Origin: Ammoniphilus sp. YIM 78166
GTDB taxonomy: Bacteria; Bacillota; Bacilli; Aneurinibacillales; RAOX-1
DNA: 64,000 bases
Assembly: GCF_004522215.1 (NCBI RefSeq)
Contig: NZ_SDLR01000003.1
Span: forward strand, 1 to 64,000
Direction of reading: 5' to 3'
The notes under the pieces were generated by a model, which worked only from the letters and a program-made list of their open reading frames with translations, made no database searches and was not told where the DNA came from. This document shows positions 25,274-34,230 of the stretch, one piece after another. The number at the start of each line of letters is the position of its first letter. Positions within the stretch are counted from its first letter, which is position 1. The position numbers were made by a program, and so were the translations under genes.

Positions 25274-27241
25274 ATGTATCAATTTCCGACACTTTTTAGC
25301 CCCATAACCATTGGGAAGCGAGTAATCAAAAACCGAATCGTATCGAGTGCCCATGGGGAAGGGTTTGCCCATGGAGGTCTTATGAATGAACAGCTGCTTC
25401 GCTATTATGAGAGAAAGGCCGAAGGGGGAACAGGCTTGATTATGGCCTTCGGTTCCGGGAATGTCTACGAGAAAGCTACTCATCCTAAGTATGTAAGCCT
25501 ATGGAATCCGAAGAACGAGTCCCTGTTTAGAGAGCTTTCCGATCGGATCCATGCTCATGGCAGTTTGCTTATGGCTCAGGGGACTCATAAGGGGCGTCGT
25601 TTAAATTCAAAGGTTACAGGACACCCGATTCAAGCGCCTTCCGCCATTGCCGAAAAGATCAGTAGGGAAATTCCAGCAGCGCTACGAATAGATCAGATTA
25701 AAGAGATCGTTCAGGCCTTTGCTGCCTCAGCTGCCCTATTGGAGAGATGCGGGTTTGATGGAATGGAAATTACATCTTACGGCGGTCATCTGATTGAACA
25801 ATTTTGGAGCCCCGCGGTCAACCAGCGTACCGATCAATACGGGGGTGATTTAACCGGACGGATGCGTTTTTCCATGGAAGTCATGGAAGCTATCGCAGAA
25901 GCCGTATCGGACGAATTCATTCTGAGTTTCCGAATGACCGGTGATCCTCTGGCGGAAGAAACGCTTGGCCTCAATCAAGACGATATGCTTGAAATTGCCT
26001 TAAAGCTCGATAGCTTAAAACGGATTAATGTTTTTCATATCAGTGGGAGCAGCGGGGATACGGCGGCCTTAACGGCGGCCATGGTGCCGCCGGATCCTTT
26101 TCCGCGCGGACTTTATAACCATTTGTCAAGGAGGATGAAAGAATATCTTTCCGTTCCTGTCCTGGTAGCTGGACGCATACTGGATCCCAATCAGGCTGAA
26201 AAGGCCCTTGCTGAAGGGGATTGTGATTTGGTCGCCATGACTCGAGCCATCATAGCGGATCCCGATATGCCGCGAAAGGCCATGGGAGGAGAAGTGCTGC
26301 AGATTCGTCCATGTATCGGAACCAATCAAGGTTGCATCGGAAGAACCTATGATGGACTACCCATGGGTTGTGCGGTAAATCCGGCCATTAGCGATGATCG
26401 TTTCTATGACTTTCAATCGACCACCGAATGTCGAAAGGTCGCTGTAATAGGGGGCGGTCCAGCGGGTATGGAAGCGGCCCGGGTGGCTGCGGAACGCGGA
26501 CATGAGGTCGTTCTTTTTGAACGCTCCCAACGCTTGGGCGGTCAGGTCCTTTTCGGCGCGATGCAACCGGACCGTGAGCACTATGGTTTGCATATTGACT
26601 GGATTAGGCACGAGCTGCAAAGGCTTGGAGTGGATATACGCTTAGGCATAGAGGCAAGTCTGGAAGATATACTTGCCCTTAATCCTGATTCCGTTGTGCT
26701 TGCGACAGGCTCTAAGACGATCATTCCTAGAGAGGCTGAAGGGTTAGCGGTTCCATGTATAACAGATGTAGACCTCCTTACCGGCAAGGAGAAGATGGAA
26801 CCGGGAGCGCGGGTTTTCATCTACGATGCGGGAGGAAGGCGGGGGGCCTATGCGGCAAAATTTGCAGCCCAGTCCGGAGCCGGCCGAGTGGAGTTGGCAT
26901 CTTCGCTCCAAACGGTCTGTGAAGATCTTGACAGTACAACGAAACCCACGATGTTCAGAACTCTAACCCAAAGCCGCGTCGTATTAACGCCTAATCAGAA
27001 TTTAATTGGGCAGCGTGAAGGGTTGCTTACCATTCGTGATAATTGGTCGGATACGGAGCGTGCGGTAGATGATGTAGATCTGATTGTTTTCGCTGGTTAC
27101 CGAGTTTCCTTGAATTATCTCGAGGGGATGCTAAGAGAGCAAAAGCCAGATATGGATGTGTATACGATTGGGGACTCTCTTGCCCCGCGATCCATGAGTG
27201 ATGCCGTTGCGGATGGGGTTCGTGTAGGAAATAAGATTTGA
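25274..27241 (+). CDS. Old-yellow-enzyme/2,4-dienoyl-CoA-reductase-type flavoenzyme with NAD(P)-binding domain
   Basis: A 655-residue three-part enzyme. An FMN TIM barrel at about residues 1-340 has FSPITIGKRVIKNRIVSSAH and, later, QFWSPAVNQRTDQYGG. A cysteine cluster at about 340-365 (CIGTNQGCIG, then C in PMGCAVNP) binds [4Fe-4S]. A second Rossmann domain has VAVIGGGPAGMEAA. The family includes 2,4-dienoyl-CoA reductase, trimethylamine dehydrogenase and N-methylproline/stachydrine demethylases. The paired symporter under the same operator suggests catabolism of an imported small solute such as a betaine, but the substrate is unknown. The start at 25274 has AAGGAG 8 nt upstream. Confidence 0.85.
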   Translation: MYQFPTLFSPITIGKRVIKNRIVSSAHGEGFAHGGLMNEQLLRYYERKAEGGTGLIMAFGSGNVYEKATHPKYVSLWNPKNESLFRELSDRIHAHGSLLMAQGTHKGRRLNSKVTGHPIQAPSAIAEKISREIPAALRIDQIKEIVQAFAASAALLERCGFDGMEITSYGGHLIEQFWSPAVNQRTDQYGGDLTGRMRFSMEVMEAIAEAVSDEFILSFRMTGDPLAEETLGLNQDDMLEIALKLDSLKRINVFHISGSSGDTAALTAAMVPPDPFPRGLYNHLSRRMKEYLSVPVLVAGRILDPNQAEKALAEGDCDLVAMTRAIIADPDMPRKAMGGEVLQIRPCIGTNQGCIGRTYDGLPMGCAVNPAISDDRFYDFQSTTECRKVAVIGGGPAGMEAARVAAERGHEVVLFERSQRLGGQVLFGAMQPDREHYGLHIDWIRHELQRLGVDIRLGIEASLEDILALNPDSVVLATGSKTIIPREAEGLAVPCITDVDLLTGKEKMEPGARVFIYDAGGRRGAYAAKFAAQSGAGRVELASSLQTVCEDLDSTTKPTMFRTLTQSRVVLTPNQNLIGQREGLLTIRDNWSDTERAVDDVDLIVFAGYRVSLNYLEGMLREQKPDMDVYTIGDSLAPRSMSDAVADGVRVGNKI

Positions 27242-27245
27242 TAAC

Positions 27246-27285
27246 AAAGGCCGTTCTTCGAAAAGGAGGAGCGGCCTTTTCATTT
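27246..27285 (+). terminator. Convergent terminator
   Basis: AAGGCCG pairs with CGGCCTT and is followed by TTCATTT, between the OYE gene and the oppositely oriented LysR gene. Confidence 0.65.
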
Positions 27286-27293
27286 GTTCTGCC

Positions 27294-28196
27294 TTAAGAC
27301 TCGAGAAGGTGAGGAATGACCTCCTCATTCATAAGGGTAAGAAATGAACGCACAACCGGAGAGAAATTGTCTTTTTTGCATGCAATTGCGGTATGAATTT
27401 TCGTATATTCATCTTGTATGGGGAGATAGGCCACATTTTCATTTTTCAAGTATTGAATAGAAGCAGGCAAAATGCAAATCCCTAATTCGGAGGCAACAAG
27501 AGACACCATGGTTTGCAGTTCTTGCGCTTCCTGAACCGTCTTAGGGCTGAACCCCGCTTGATAACACAAGCTGATAATGGCATCGTAGTAGCCTGGCCCT
27601 GAGAGTCTTGGCGGCATGATAAACGATTCATTCATTAACTCAGACATAAAAAGAGTAGTAGCAGAATGGGCCAGGGGGTGACTTTTAGGCAACGCGACAA
27701 TAAAGGATTCTTTCCTTAGTACCTCTAAATCCAAGGATACACTTTCAATCGGGGGGATCAGAATTCCTACGTCAATCTCCTCTTCAAGCAAGCCGTTCAC
27801 CTGTTCAACTGTGGTTAGATGCCTTAGAACGATTTTCACGTTGGGGTAGTGTTCCCGGTAAACTTTAAGAATGAATGGCAAAAGGTCAAAGGTGACGAGC
27901 CCTGCAAACCCTAATTTCAATTCACCGGATTGTCCCTTATGTACTCTTTTAGCTTCCTCACACGCGTCATCGACCTGGATGAGGATTTGATTGGCCCGGT
28001 TCAAAAAGACCTTTCCTGCTTCTGTCAGATGGACCTGCCGTTTCGTTCGATGAAAGAGTGGAACGCCAATTTCGGTTTCAAGCTGTTTAATTTGTTGACT
28101 TAGTGCAGGCTGTGCCAACTGCAATCGTTCAGCCGCCCGGCCGAAATGGAGTTCTTTAGCCAAGGTTACAAAGTATCTTACATGCCGTAACTCCAT
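27294..28196 (-). CDS. LysR-family transcriptional regulator
   Basis: A 300-residue regulator with the typical N-terminal winged HTH (MELRHVRYFVTLAKELHFGR, then AAERLQLAQPALSQQIKQLE) and a periplasmic-binding-type effector domain. Closest in style to the CatM/BenM/CynR branch. It is divergent from the symporter gene; the intergenic region and the OYE promoter share an AT-rich inverted repeat, so it probably controls all three genes, with an effector related to the transported solute (inference). AGGAGG precedes the ATG. Confidence 0.92.
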   Translation of the reverse strand: MELRHVRYFVTLAKELHFGRAAERLQLAQPALSQQIKQLETEIGVPLFHRTKRQVHLTEAGKVFLNRANQILIQVDDACEEAKRVHKGQSGELKLGFAGLVTFDLLPFILKVYREHYPNVKIVLRHLTTVEQVNGLLEEEIDVGILIPPIESVSLDLEVLRKESFIVALPKSHPLAHSATTLFMSELMNESFIMPPRLSGPGYYDAIISLCYQAGFSPKTVQEAQELQTMVSLVASELGICILPASIQYLKNENVAYLPIQDEYTKIHTAIACKKDNFSPVVRSFLTLMNEEVIPHLLES

Positions 28197-28221
28197 CTTG
28201 ATCTCCTCCTTTCTTCTTCAT

Positions 28222-28318
28222 TAATAATTATAAACTATTAGTAATTAACAAACTAGATATTGGACTTATCAATAGGAAATCGTGTACATTTGTTTTATAG
28301 AATAATAAGAAATGTTTT
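28222..28318. promoter_or_regulatory. Divergent LysR-type operator and symporter promoter
   Basis: It repeats the elements of 25147-25240: ATTAATAATTATAAACTATT, ATATTGGACTTAT and TTTTATAGAATAAT in the same order and spacing. Confidence 0.55.
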
Positions 28319-28424
28319 AAAGTTAACAATAGTGAGAAAGGAGGACGTTCGAGGTTAATTACAAAGGTTGGGGGATCCTCTCCGCGAATTACATTCTTAA
28401 GCCATGTAGAAAGGAAGTTGATCT

Positions 28425-29834
28425 ATGTCCGCATTGCCCGTTATTGTGATCTACGCTCTCCTAATGGTTATTTTTGCTATATACTTTAGTAAACGTGAGG
28501 TAAAGAGCGGGGAAGATTTTATGGTCGCAGGTCATCGTCTCCCCCTCATCGTGGTCATCGGTACGTTGACCGCCACATGGGTAGGTTCTGGATCCCTTAT
28601 AGGCGGGGCAGGCTTTGTTTATCAAAAAGGGCCAATGGCGGCAGCCTTCTACTTCTTAGGGGCTCCTTTAGGAATCCTCGTCATGTATTTTATAGCTGCT
28701 AAAACACGGCTACTGGCGAAACGCACCGTTCCAGAAATGCTCGAAATACGATTTGGAAGCTTAACCCGTTTGCTGGCGGCCGTTTTTATCCTCATTACTT
28801 ATATCAGTGTGCTATCTTATCAATTCATTGCTGGGGGCTATATCCTTCATATTACTACGGGCCTACCGGAGCAAACGGGATCCTTCTTGACCGTGTTGCT
28901 GGTGATTGTCCTTGCGTGTACAGGAGGATTGTTCTCCGTATCTTATACGGATGTGATCAGCGCCTTTATCATCGTTTTTGGATTTATACTAGCTATTCCC
29001 TTTATCTTGTCAGAGGTTGGAGGCTTCACAGGTCTTGCCGCTAGTTTACCCGATCAGCAGTCTACTTGGACTGGGGGATTAACGTTAGCACAGCTCATAG
29101 GTTACCTTTTACCCATGTTCATCTATATTATTGGGGACCAGAATTTGCTTCAGCGCTTTTCGGCTTCCAAGGATGAAAAAGTGGCCAAAAAATCAACCAT
29201 CGGCTTTTTCATTGGGGTACTGTCTATCTACAGTTTAATTACATTATTAGCAACGTCCGCGATCGTACTTCTGCCATCGATCAAGCCCGATACCGCGCTC
29301 ATAGAAATTGCAAGTCAAGTGTTACCACTGTCTGTCGGCTCTATTATCCTAGCTGCCTTTACTGCCTTACTTGTCACGACGGCAAATTCCTTCCTGTTAT
29401 CCATGTCAGGTAATGCCGTATATGATTTGTATGGAAGATTTAAAGGGGAATTGAATGAGAGACAGTACTTGAAGATTAGTCGCATCTTTGTTGTCCTGAT
29501 TGGAATTGTTGCTTATTTTCTTGGTACTTTCTTTACCAGTGTTCTGGAATTGTCCGTATTTGCCTTCACCATGTACGGAGCAGCGCTTACACCCGTTATT
29601 CTAGCAGGCTTCTTCTGGAAACGGGCCACGACGGCAGGGGCCATTGCCTGTATATTAACGGGAGGTATTGCAACGATAATCTGGCAAGCGATGGGTAAGC
29701 CATTTGGGTGGAACGCGGTACTCATCTCCTTACCTTTATCGATTCTAGCACTTGTTTTTGTTAGTTTGATCACTGGCAATAAACAAAATAGTTACCCAAC
29801 CGAGCTAACCGGAAATGAAGAGCTGGCAAAATGA
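28425..29834 (+). CDS. Sodium:solute symporter (SSS family)
   Basis: A 469-residue membrane protein with about 13 hydrophobic segments. The early block SGEDFMVAGHRLP and TATWVGSGSLIGGAGF near residue 48 are the SSS (PutP/PanF) signature, with the Na+-site glycine/serine stretch. SSS members import proline, pantothenate, sugars, betaines or monocarboxylates; the substrate cannot be inferred by sequence here. AAGGAAG lies before the ATG. It is likely controlled by the divergent LysR gene. Confidence 0.88.
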   Translation: MSALPVIVIYALLMVIFAIYFSKREVKSGEDFMVAGHRLPLIVVIGTLTATWVGSGSLIGGAGFVYQKGPMAAAFYFLGAPLGILVMYFIAAKTRLLAKRTVPEMLEIRFGSLTRLLAAVFILITYISVLSYQFIAGGYILHITTGLPEQTGSFLTVLLVIVLACTGGLFSVSYTDVISAFIIVFGFILAIPFILSEVGGFTGLAASLPDQQSTWTGGLTLAQLIGYLLPMFIYIIGDQNLLQRFSASKDEKVAKKSTIGFFIGVLSIYSLITLLATSAIVLLPSIKPDTALIEIASQVLPLSVGSIILAAFTALLVTTANSFLLSMSGNAVYDLYGRFKGELNERQYLKISRIFVVLIGIVAYFLGTFFTSVLELSVFAFTMYGAALTPVILAGFFWKRATTAGAIACILTGGIATIIWQAMGKPFGWNAVLISLPLSILALVFVSLITGNKQNSYPTELTGNEELAK

Positions 29835-29859
29835 TAGGAAGGCTGGCTCCGGCATTATG

Positions 29860-29895
29860 AAAGAGGGACCTGCAAATGGCAGGTCCCTCTGATGC
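29860..29895 (+). terminator. Terminator after the symporter gene
   Basis: AGAGGGACCTGC pairs with GCAGGTCCCTCT around five bases; almost the same stem occurs at 3609. Confidence 0.6.
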
Positions 29896-30190
29896 TTTCC
29901 TACTGTGGCTGACACAGTCCTTTCCGAAGAACACTATCAAATAAAGCGAGCATCCGCAAGGGAACTACGTTGACTTTGGATGCTTTTTATTCCGGAGTGG
30001 AGAGTTCCCGCACAAAAAATGCAAACAAGCCGGCGTCTTGGCTGTCGAGGATGGAGAATCCAACCCTTTTTGTGATTGCCTCTCTCGGGCGCGAGCGATT
30101 ATGGCTATTATGGTTACGCCGATGAGGAGTTGGTTGTAGTGTATGATCCTTATATGAACCAGGTCGGAAAAGCCATTGAACTCGAAATAA
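29896..30190 (+). pseudogene. Decayed copy of the nucleoside phosphorylase 3' half
   Basis: This stretch matches 17659-17975 closely (for example TTTTTATTCCGGAGTGGA and CAGGTCGGAAAAGCCATTGA). It has many small deletions that destroy the frame. It shows that a second copy of the phosphorylase region once lay here. Confidence 0.8.
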
Positions 30191-30203
30191 CATTTAAAAG
30201 AAA

Positions 30204-30236
30204 AAGACTACAATTCTCCTAAGAGATTGTAGTCTT
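30204..30236 (-). terminator. Terminator of the DMT transporter gene
   Basis: AAGACTACAAT pairs with ATTGTAGTCTT; on the minus strand it is followed by TTTTCTTTT. The stem overlaps the last codons of the gene. Confidence 0.7.
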
Positions 30237-31136
30237 CTGATTTAATGCGGTTTTTTCTGCTTTAACTGTGCGTTGTTTGGTAGAAATCCAAATTCCTGCG
30301 CTGATTAGCATAAATCCAACAATATGCTGAATCAGTAATGTTTCTCCCAAATAGACGACCGACCCAAAAACGGCTGTAATGGTTATGACATTTAAGAAAA
30401 TCGACGCGCCTCCGGCCCCCAGTCTCTGTAGGCAAATATTCCAGCCAATAAACCCAAGAGTGGTTAACACGGCGGACGAAAGGAAAATTTTTCCCCAAGT
30501 AAGCCCACCGAATGTAAATAAGGAAGACATATCCTGGCCTATCGGCACAACCAGTAGCATCAAAGCACCGAGCACATAGGTATACATATTCACATGGACA
30601 ACGTGCATGGTATCCGCTAACTTTCGAAAGTATATAAAGCTAAAAGCTTGAGTAGCCATCGAAATGAACAGCAGAATATCCCCCGCGGAAAAAGCAAGAG
30701 AAGAAAATCCTTTAAATACAATCGAGAAGATTCCAATAAAACCAAGAACCACTCCGACATAGTGGTTTCTATTCAACGGTTCTTTCAACAGCAAAGCGGC
30801 AAATAATGTCGTTGTTAATGGGTTTAACCCCATGATGAGTGCCCCATTCGTGGCTTGTGACAGTTGGAGTCCAAGTGCTAGAGTGATCTGATGAAGAAAG
30901 ACACCAAAAAAGCTGGTGAGAAACAAATGCTTCCACTGGTTACGATGAGGCCATATGAACCCGCATGCGGTATACGATAACAATACCAAGGTCAAAGCCG
31001 TAATCGTCATGCGAATATAGGTTAGAACGAGCGGTTCAACAGTAAAAAGCAATGACTTTATCAGAATCATATTATGGCCCATGGAGATGGTCACAAAGGT
31101 CGCAAATAGGTAGGCACCTCGTTGTGACTGAAACAC
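30219..31136 (-). CDS. EamA/DMT-family transporter
   Basis: A 305-residue membrane protein with ten predicted helices in two EamA repeats. ATNGALIMGLNPLTTTLFAA at the end of the first repeat and GGASIFLNVITITAVFGSVV in the second are typical. I choose the GTG at 31136 because AAGGGGG lies 7 nt upstream; the frame begins ten codons earlier. DMT proteins export amino acids, nucleobases or other metabolites. The gene is inserted between decayed copies of the phosphorylase (left) and response-regulator (right) ends. Confidence 0.85.
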   Translation of the reverse strand: MFQSQRGAYLFATFVTISMGHNMILIKSLLFTVEPLVLTYIRMTITALTLVLLSYTACGFIWPHRNQWKHLFLTSFFGVFLHQITLALGLQLSQATNGALIMGLNPLTTTLFAALLLKEPLNRNHYVGVVLGFIGIFSIVFKGFSSLAFSAGDILLFISMATQAFSFIYFRKLADTMHVVHVNMYTYVLGALMLLVVPIGQDMSSLFTFGGLTWGKIFLSSAVLTTLGFIGWNICLQRLGAGGASIFLNVITITAVFGSVVYLGETLLIQHIVGFMLISAGIWISTKQRTVKAEKTALNQKTTIS

Positions 31137-31242
31137 AATGATCCCCCTTAAATGGACTATGATCATTCATTATATAACAATTGTTCTGATATGTCCCAGG
31201 AAATTGAAAAATTAACCAGGAAATGTTTGTTGTAAATCAGCT

Positions 31243-31312
31243 AGGTGTCAATTGCAGAGGATCTATCCTCATTCCGACTAGTCCATTTGTGACTGGTCTT
31301 TTCTCTGCGTGC
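31243..31312 (+). repeat. Copy of the response-regulator 3' end and its terminator
   Basis: CAGAGGATCTATCCTCATTC and then CCATTTGTGACTGGTCTTTT match 14751-14800, including the last codons of the regulator and its terminator. A partial TGCGTG of the operator follows. No other part of the regulator is present. Confidence 0.75.
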
Positions 31313-31412
31313 AGGGGAGAATTGTTTTTTTTCAATTGCACTGGCAATGTGAAGTCAAATTCCATCTTATGGTATAATTGATGATAGATTAAATTTTTAG
31401 GTGGTGATGACA

Positions 31413-31994
31413 TTGACAGTACCACAAGAAAAACAAAATTTTACTTACGAGGACTATATAAAATTAACTGATGATATGAGGTATGAGGCCATCGATGGTC
31501 AAATCTACAATATGACTCCCTCACCTACACCAAACCATCAAGGAATATTAGGTGAATTATTCATTGAATTTGGAAGTTATCTTAGAGGAAAACAGTGCAG
31601 GGCTTTTATTTCCCCAATAGACGTTTGTTTTTCTGATGAAAAAGAGGATTTAGGTCAGATTAAAGAATGGGTGATTCCAGATCTCGTTGTAGTTTGTGAT
31701 AAGAACAAAATTGGGGATAAGCGGATCATGGGTACTCCTGATTTGTTGATCGAAGTATTATCTCCTTCTACGGCAAAACATGACAGGCTGACCAAGTACA
31801 ATAGATATCAAAGGGCGGGGGTTAAGGAATACTGGATAGTAGACCCGGTCCATAAAACGATTGAGGTCTATTTTCTTGAGGGAGAAGGATATAAGCGAAA
31901 GGGTATTTATTCTAGGGGTGACATCCTTCCGGTAAGCATTTTTGAGGATTTCAGCCTTGATTTGGATATTGTTTTTCGAAATGATGAAGAATAA
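31413..31994 (+). CDS. Uma2-family (DUF820) putative restriction-endonuclease-fold protein
   Basis: About 193 residues. YEAIDGQIYNMTPSPTPNHQ, WVIPDLVVVCD and LLIEVLSPSTAKHDRLTKYN, then KEYWIVDP form the Uma2 core, whose PD-(D/E)xK-like residues are D in IPDLVV, E in LIEVLSPST and K further on. The family is widespread and abundant in cyanobacteria and some Bacillales; its role is unknown. The start is uncertain: TTG at 31413 has the best spacing from AGGTGGTG, and GTG/ATG codons lie at 31401-31407. Confidence 0.82.
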   Translation: MTVPQEKQNFTYEDYIKLTDDMRYEAIDGQIYNMTPSPTPNHQGILGELFIEFGSYLRGKQCRAFISPIDVCFSDEKEDLGQIKEWVIPDLVVVCDKNKIGDKRIMGTPDLLIEVLSPSTAKHDRLTKYNRYQRAGVKEYWIVDPVHKTIEVYFLEGEGYKRKGIYSRGDILPVSIFEDFSLDLDIVFRNDEE

Positions 31995-32012
31995 CCTATT
32001 AGTGCTTATTTA

Positions 32013-32085
32013 GGGTATACCCCCCTCAGGTAAGGAATTGTCCCTTCTACAAGGTAAAGCACGGAGAGCTTTACCGTTAGCAAAT
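32013..32085. repeat. Dispersed palindromic repeat, copy 7 (full form)
   Basis: ATACCCCCCTCAGGTAAGG, a CCCTTCTACAAG linker, then GGTAAAGCACGGAGAGCTTT and ACCGTTAGCA. The second hairpin GGTAAAGC/GCTTTACC is nearly perfect. Confidence 0.65.
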
Positions 32086-32110
32086 ATATAATATCCTCTA
32101 CAGAAAAGAA

Positions 32111-32225
32111 AACTTGGCTGGGGCGCCAAGTCTTAAAAGGCTCCCCTACCTGCGGGTTCATTTTGATTTATCAAAATGAAGGTAAAATCTTGATGTCAAG
32201 ATCGGGGAAAGGCGATAGCCAAGTT
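32111..32225 (+). ncRNA. Candidate structured RNA (possible riboswitch) upstream of the MATE gene
   Basis: A perfect 9-bp outer stem (AACTTGGCT at 32111, AGCCAAGTT at 32217) encloses three local hairpins: GGGGC...GCTCCCC, TTCATTTTGA/TCAAAATGAA and ATCTTGA/TCAAGAT. The 5' strand CTTGGC can instead pair with GCCAAG at 32125, giving two exclusive folds. A terminator follows at 32275. I do not recognise a known class. It may be a riboswitch or an independent small RNA. Confidence 0.45.
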
Positions 32226-32274
32226 GCCTTTATGTAGAAAAATGAATTGCTATCATATATAAAATAGTTAATGA

Positions 32275-32307
32275 GAGTCTCTTGATCAATTCAGGAGACT
32301 TTTTTTA
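32275..32307 (+). terminator. Terminator after the structured RNA
   Basis: AGTCTC...GAGACT with an inner TTGA/TCAG extension, then seven Ts. About 350 nt remain before the MATE start. Confidence 0.75.
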
Positions 32308-32653
32308 CTATCATATCAATTGTTGAGAAAATGTAGTTGTTGAGTATCCGAGGCCAGTTTACCTATCGAACAGTTTCATTCTTGGGAGGTTATAAAGTAC
32401 TGGCAAGCCTGCCGCCTATTAACTTTATTAGGCTCGATCCGTCGCTGCCATCTGTGTGAATCTAGTTTTATTGAGAATAATTAGAAATGGTCAAAAAAGG
32501 ATGAGTTTTATGAATGTACAATATTCTCAATCTAAAATATAATTTGGAAAATATCATTTAAAGGAGAAAAATGAGTCGAGGTTCTATCATGACCGACTAT
32601 GAATGCGAAGTGACCAATCGAAGAATAAAACTTCCGAGGAAGGCCGGGACAAC

Positions 32654-34024
32654 ATGAATAATGTAGATAGGAAGAAACTATCGCTTGTAGCGATCACATG
32701 GCCTATTTTTATTGAGTCTTTCTTACATATGATCTTGAGGTCCGCCGATACGTTCATGCTAAGCAAGGTGTCTGATGCTGCAGCAGCTTCGGTTGGCGTA
32801 TCTAATCAGCTCATCATGTTTATATTTTTCCTTTTCAACTTTGTTGCGATGGGTTCAGCTATAGTTATTTCACAGTATCTTGGAGCCCGGAAATATGACG
32901 TGATACCCCAACTTACAGGGAACGCCATTTCATTGAATTTTCTGTTCGGATTGCTGATTAGCTTGAGTGTGTTCATATTTAGTGCTCCTCTTATCGGAAT
33001 GTTCGGCCTAGAAAAAGAACTATTCTCACAAGCTGAAGTTTATCTTCGCATTGTTGGCGGTATGGTGTTCATTCAAGCGGTCATGCTTACTGTTTCAGCG
33101 ATCGTCCAGGTTCATGGATTTACGAGAGACACGATGATTGTGACGGTAGGAATGAATCTCCTGAATATCGCAGGAAATTACCTGTTAATTTTTGGCGCTT
33201 TGGGCTTTCCTAAATTAGGGGTTGAAGGAGCAGCGCTATCGACCGTGATCAGCCAGGCTCTTGGGTTAATGGTTATGGTCGTGGTCCTCATCAAGAGGGT
33301 AAAAGTTCCCTTGAGGTGGAAGGAAGCCGTCCAATGGAAGAAGGATCACATAAAAATGATCGTGGCCATTGGAGGTCCTGTTTCTGTCGGACAATTGTCG
33401 TATACGGCGAGTCAAATTGTAACGACCTCTTTTATTACGGGCCTTGGAGCACAGATGTTAGCGACGAGAATCTACACGCAAAATATCATCATTTTCATTA
33501 TGGTTCTGTCGATTGCTCTGGCGAAAGGAACACAGATCATGATTGGGCATTACGTAGGAGCGGGAAAAAAAGAGGAGGCCTATCAGCAGGCATTTCGAAA
33601 CCTGAAGTTCAGTATCGGTATGGCGTTAGGGGCTACGGCCATAATCTGTCTATTCAGGGAACCGCTGTTTCAATTATTTACGGATGATCCTGTTATTATT
33701 GCGATGGGAACAACCTTGCTTTTACTGGGGTTTTTGCTGGAACCTGGCAGATGTTTTAATATCTTGATGGTCCAATCGCTGCAGGCGGCGGGTGATTCCC
33801 GTTTTCCCATGTTGGTACAGATCCTCTTGATTTGGAGTTTTACCGTACCGGTTACGTATGTAATGGGGATTCATTTCGGATTTGGTTTAATCGGAATGTG
33901 GGCAGCCTTTATCGCAGATGAATGGCTGCGTGGAATGATTGTCGCTTGGCGTTGGAAGAGTAGGGCATGGGATAAAAAAGCACTGGTACGGTCTGATAGT
34001 GCCACCATGATGAAGGAGGCTTAG
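32654..34024 (+). CDS. MATE-family multidrug/metabolite exporter
   Basis: A 456-residue, 12-helix membrane protein with two MATE repeats. WPIFIESFLHMILRSADTFM opens the first and GPVSVGQLSYTASQIVTTSF the second. MATE proteins export drugs or metabolites with Na+ or H+. I start at 32654 with GAGGAAGG about 10 nt upstream; the frame is open from 32603. A terminator-linked structured RNA lies upstream and a LacI regulator gene downstream. The substrate is unknown. Confidence 0.88.
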   Translation: MNNVDRKKLSLVAITWPIFIESFLHMILRSADTFMLSKVSDAAAASVGVSNQLIMFIFFLFNFVAMGSAIVISQYLGARKYDVIPQLTGNAISLNFLFGLLISLSVFIFSAPLIGMFGLEKELFSQAEVYLRIVGGMVFIQAVMLTVSAIVQVHGFTRDTMIVTVGMNLLNIAGNYLLIFGALGFPKLGVEGAALSTVISQALGLMVMVVVLIKRVKVPLRWKEAVQWKKDHIKMIVAIGGPVSVGQLSYTASQIVTTSFITGLGAQMLATRIYTQNIIIFIMVLSIALAKGTQIMIGHYVGAGKKEEAYQQAFRNLKFSIGMALGATAIICLFREPLFQLFTDDPVIIAMGTTLLLLGFLLEPGRCFNILMVQSLQAAGDSRFPMLVQILLIWSFTVPVTYVMGIHFGFGLIGMWAAFIADEWLRGMIVAWRWKSRAWDKKALVRSDSATMMKEA

Positions 34025-34142
34025 GACCTCACCCCATCGGTAAAGGATACGCGGAAAGACATAATCAGTGCTCTTCGCACCATTGGATATGCAGGAAAGA
34101 GCTGTGGTAAAATAGATCGCCGAATCCTTCATAAATACATCA

Positions 34143-34198
34143 TTGACAGTCTTTTCCATTTAATGGTACGATAGCACCGTAATAAACGCGTGTTCACA
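34143..34198 (+). promoter_or_regulatory. Promoter and operator of the lacI-type gene
   Basis: TTGACA (34143), 18 bp, TACGAT (34167), then ATAAACGCGTGTTCACA at 34182-34198. The site overlaps the expected transcript start and recurs after the gene. Confidence 0.6.
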
Positions 34199-34230
34199 GG
34201 CGCCTATTATTGTGAAATGAGGATAATGAC

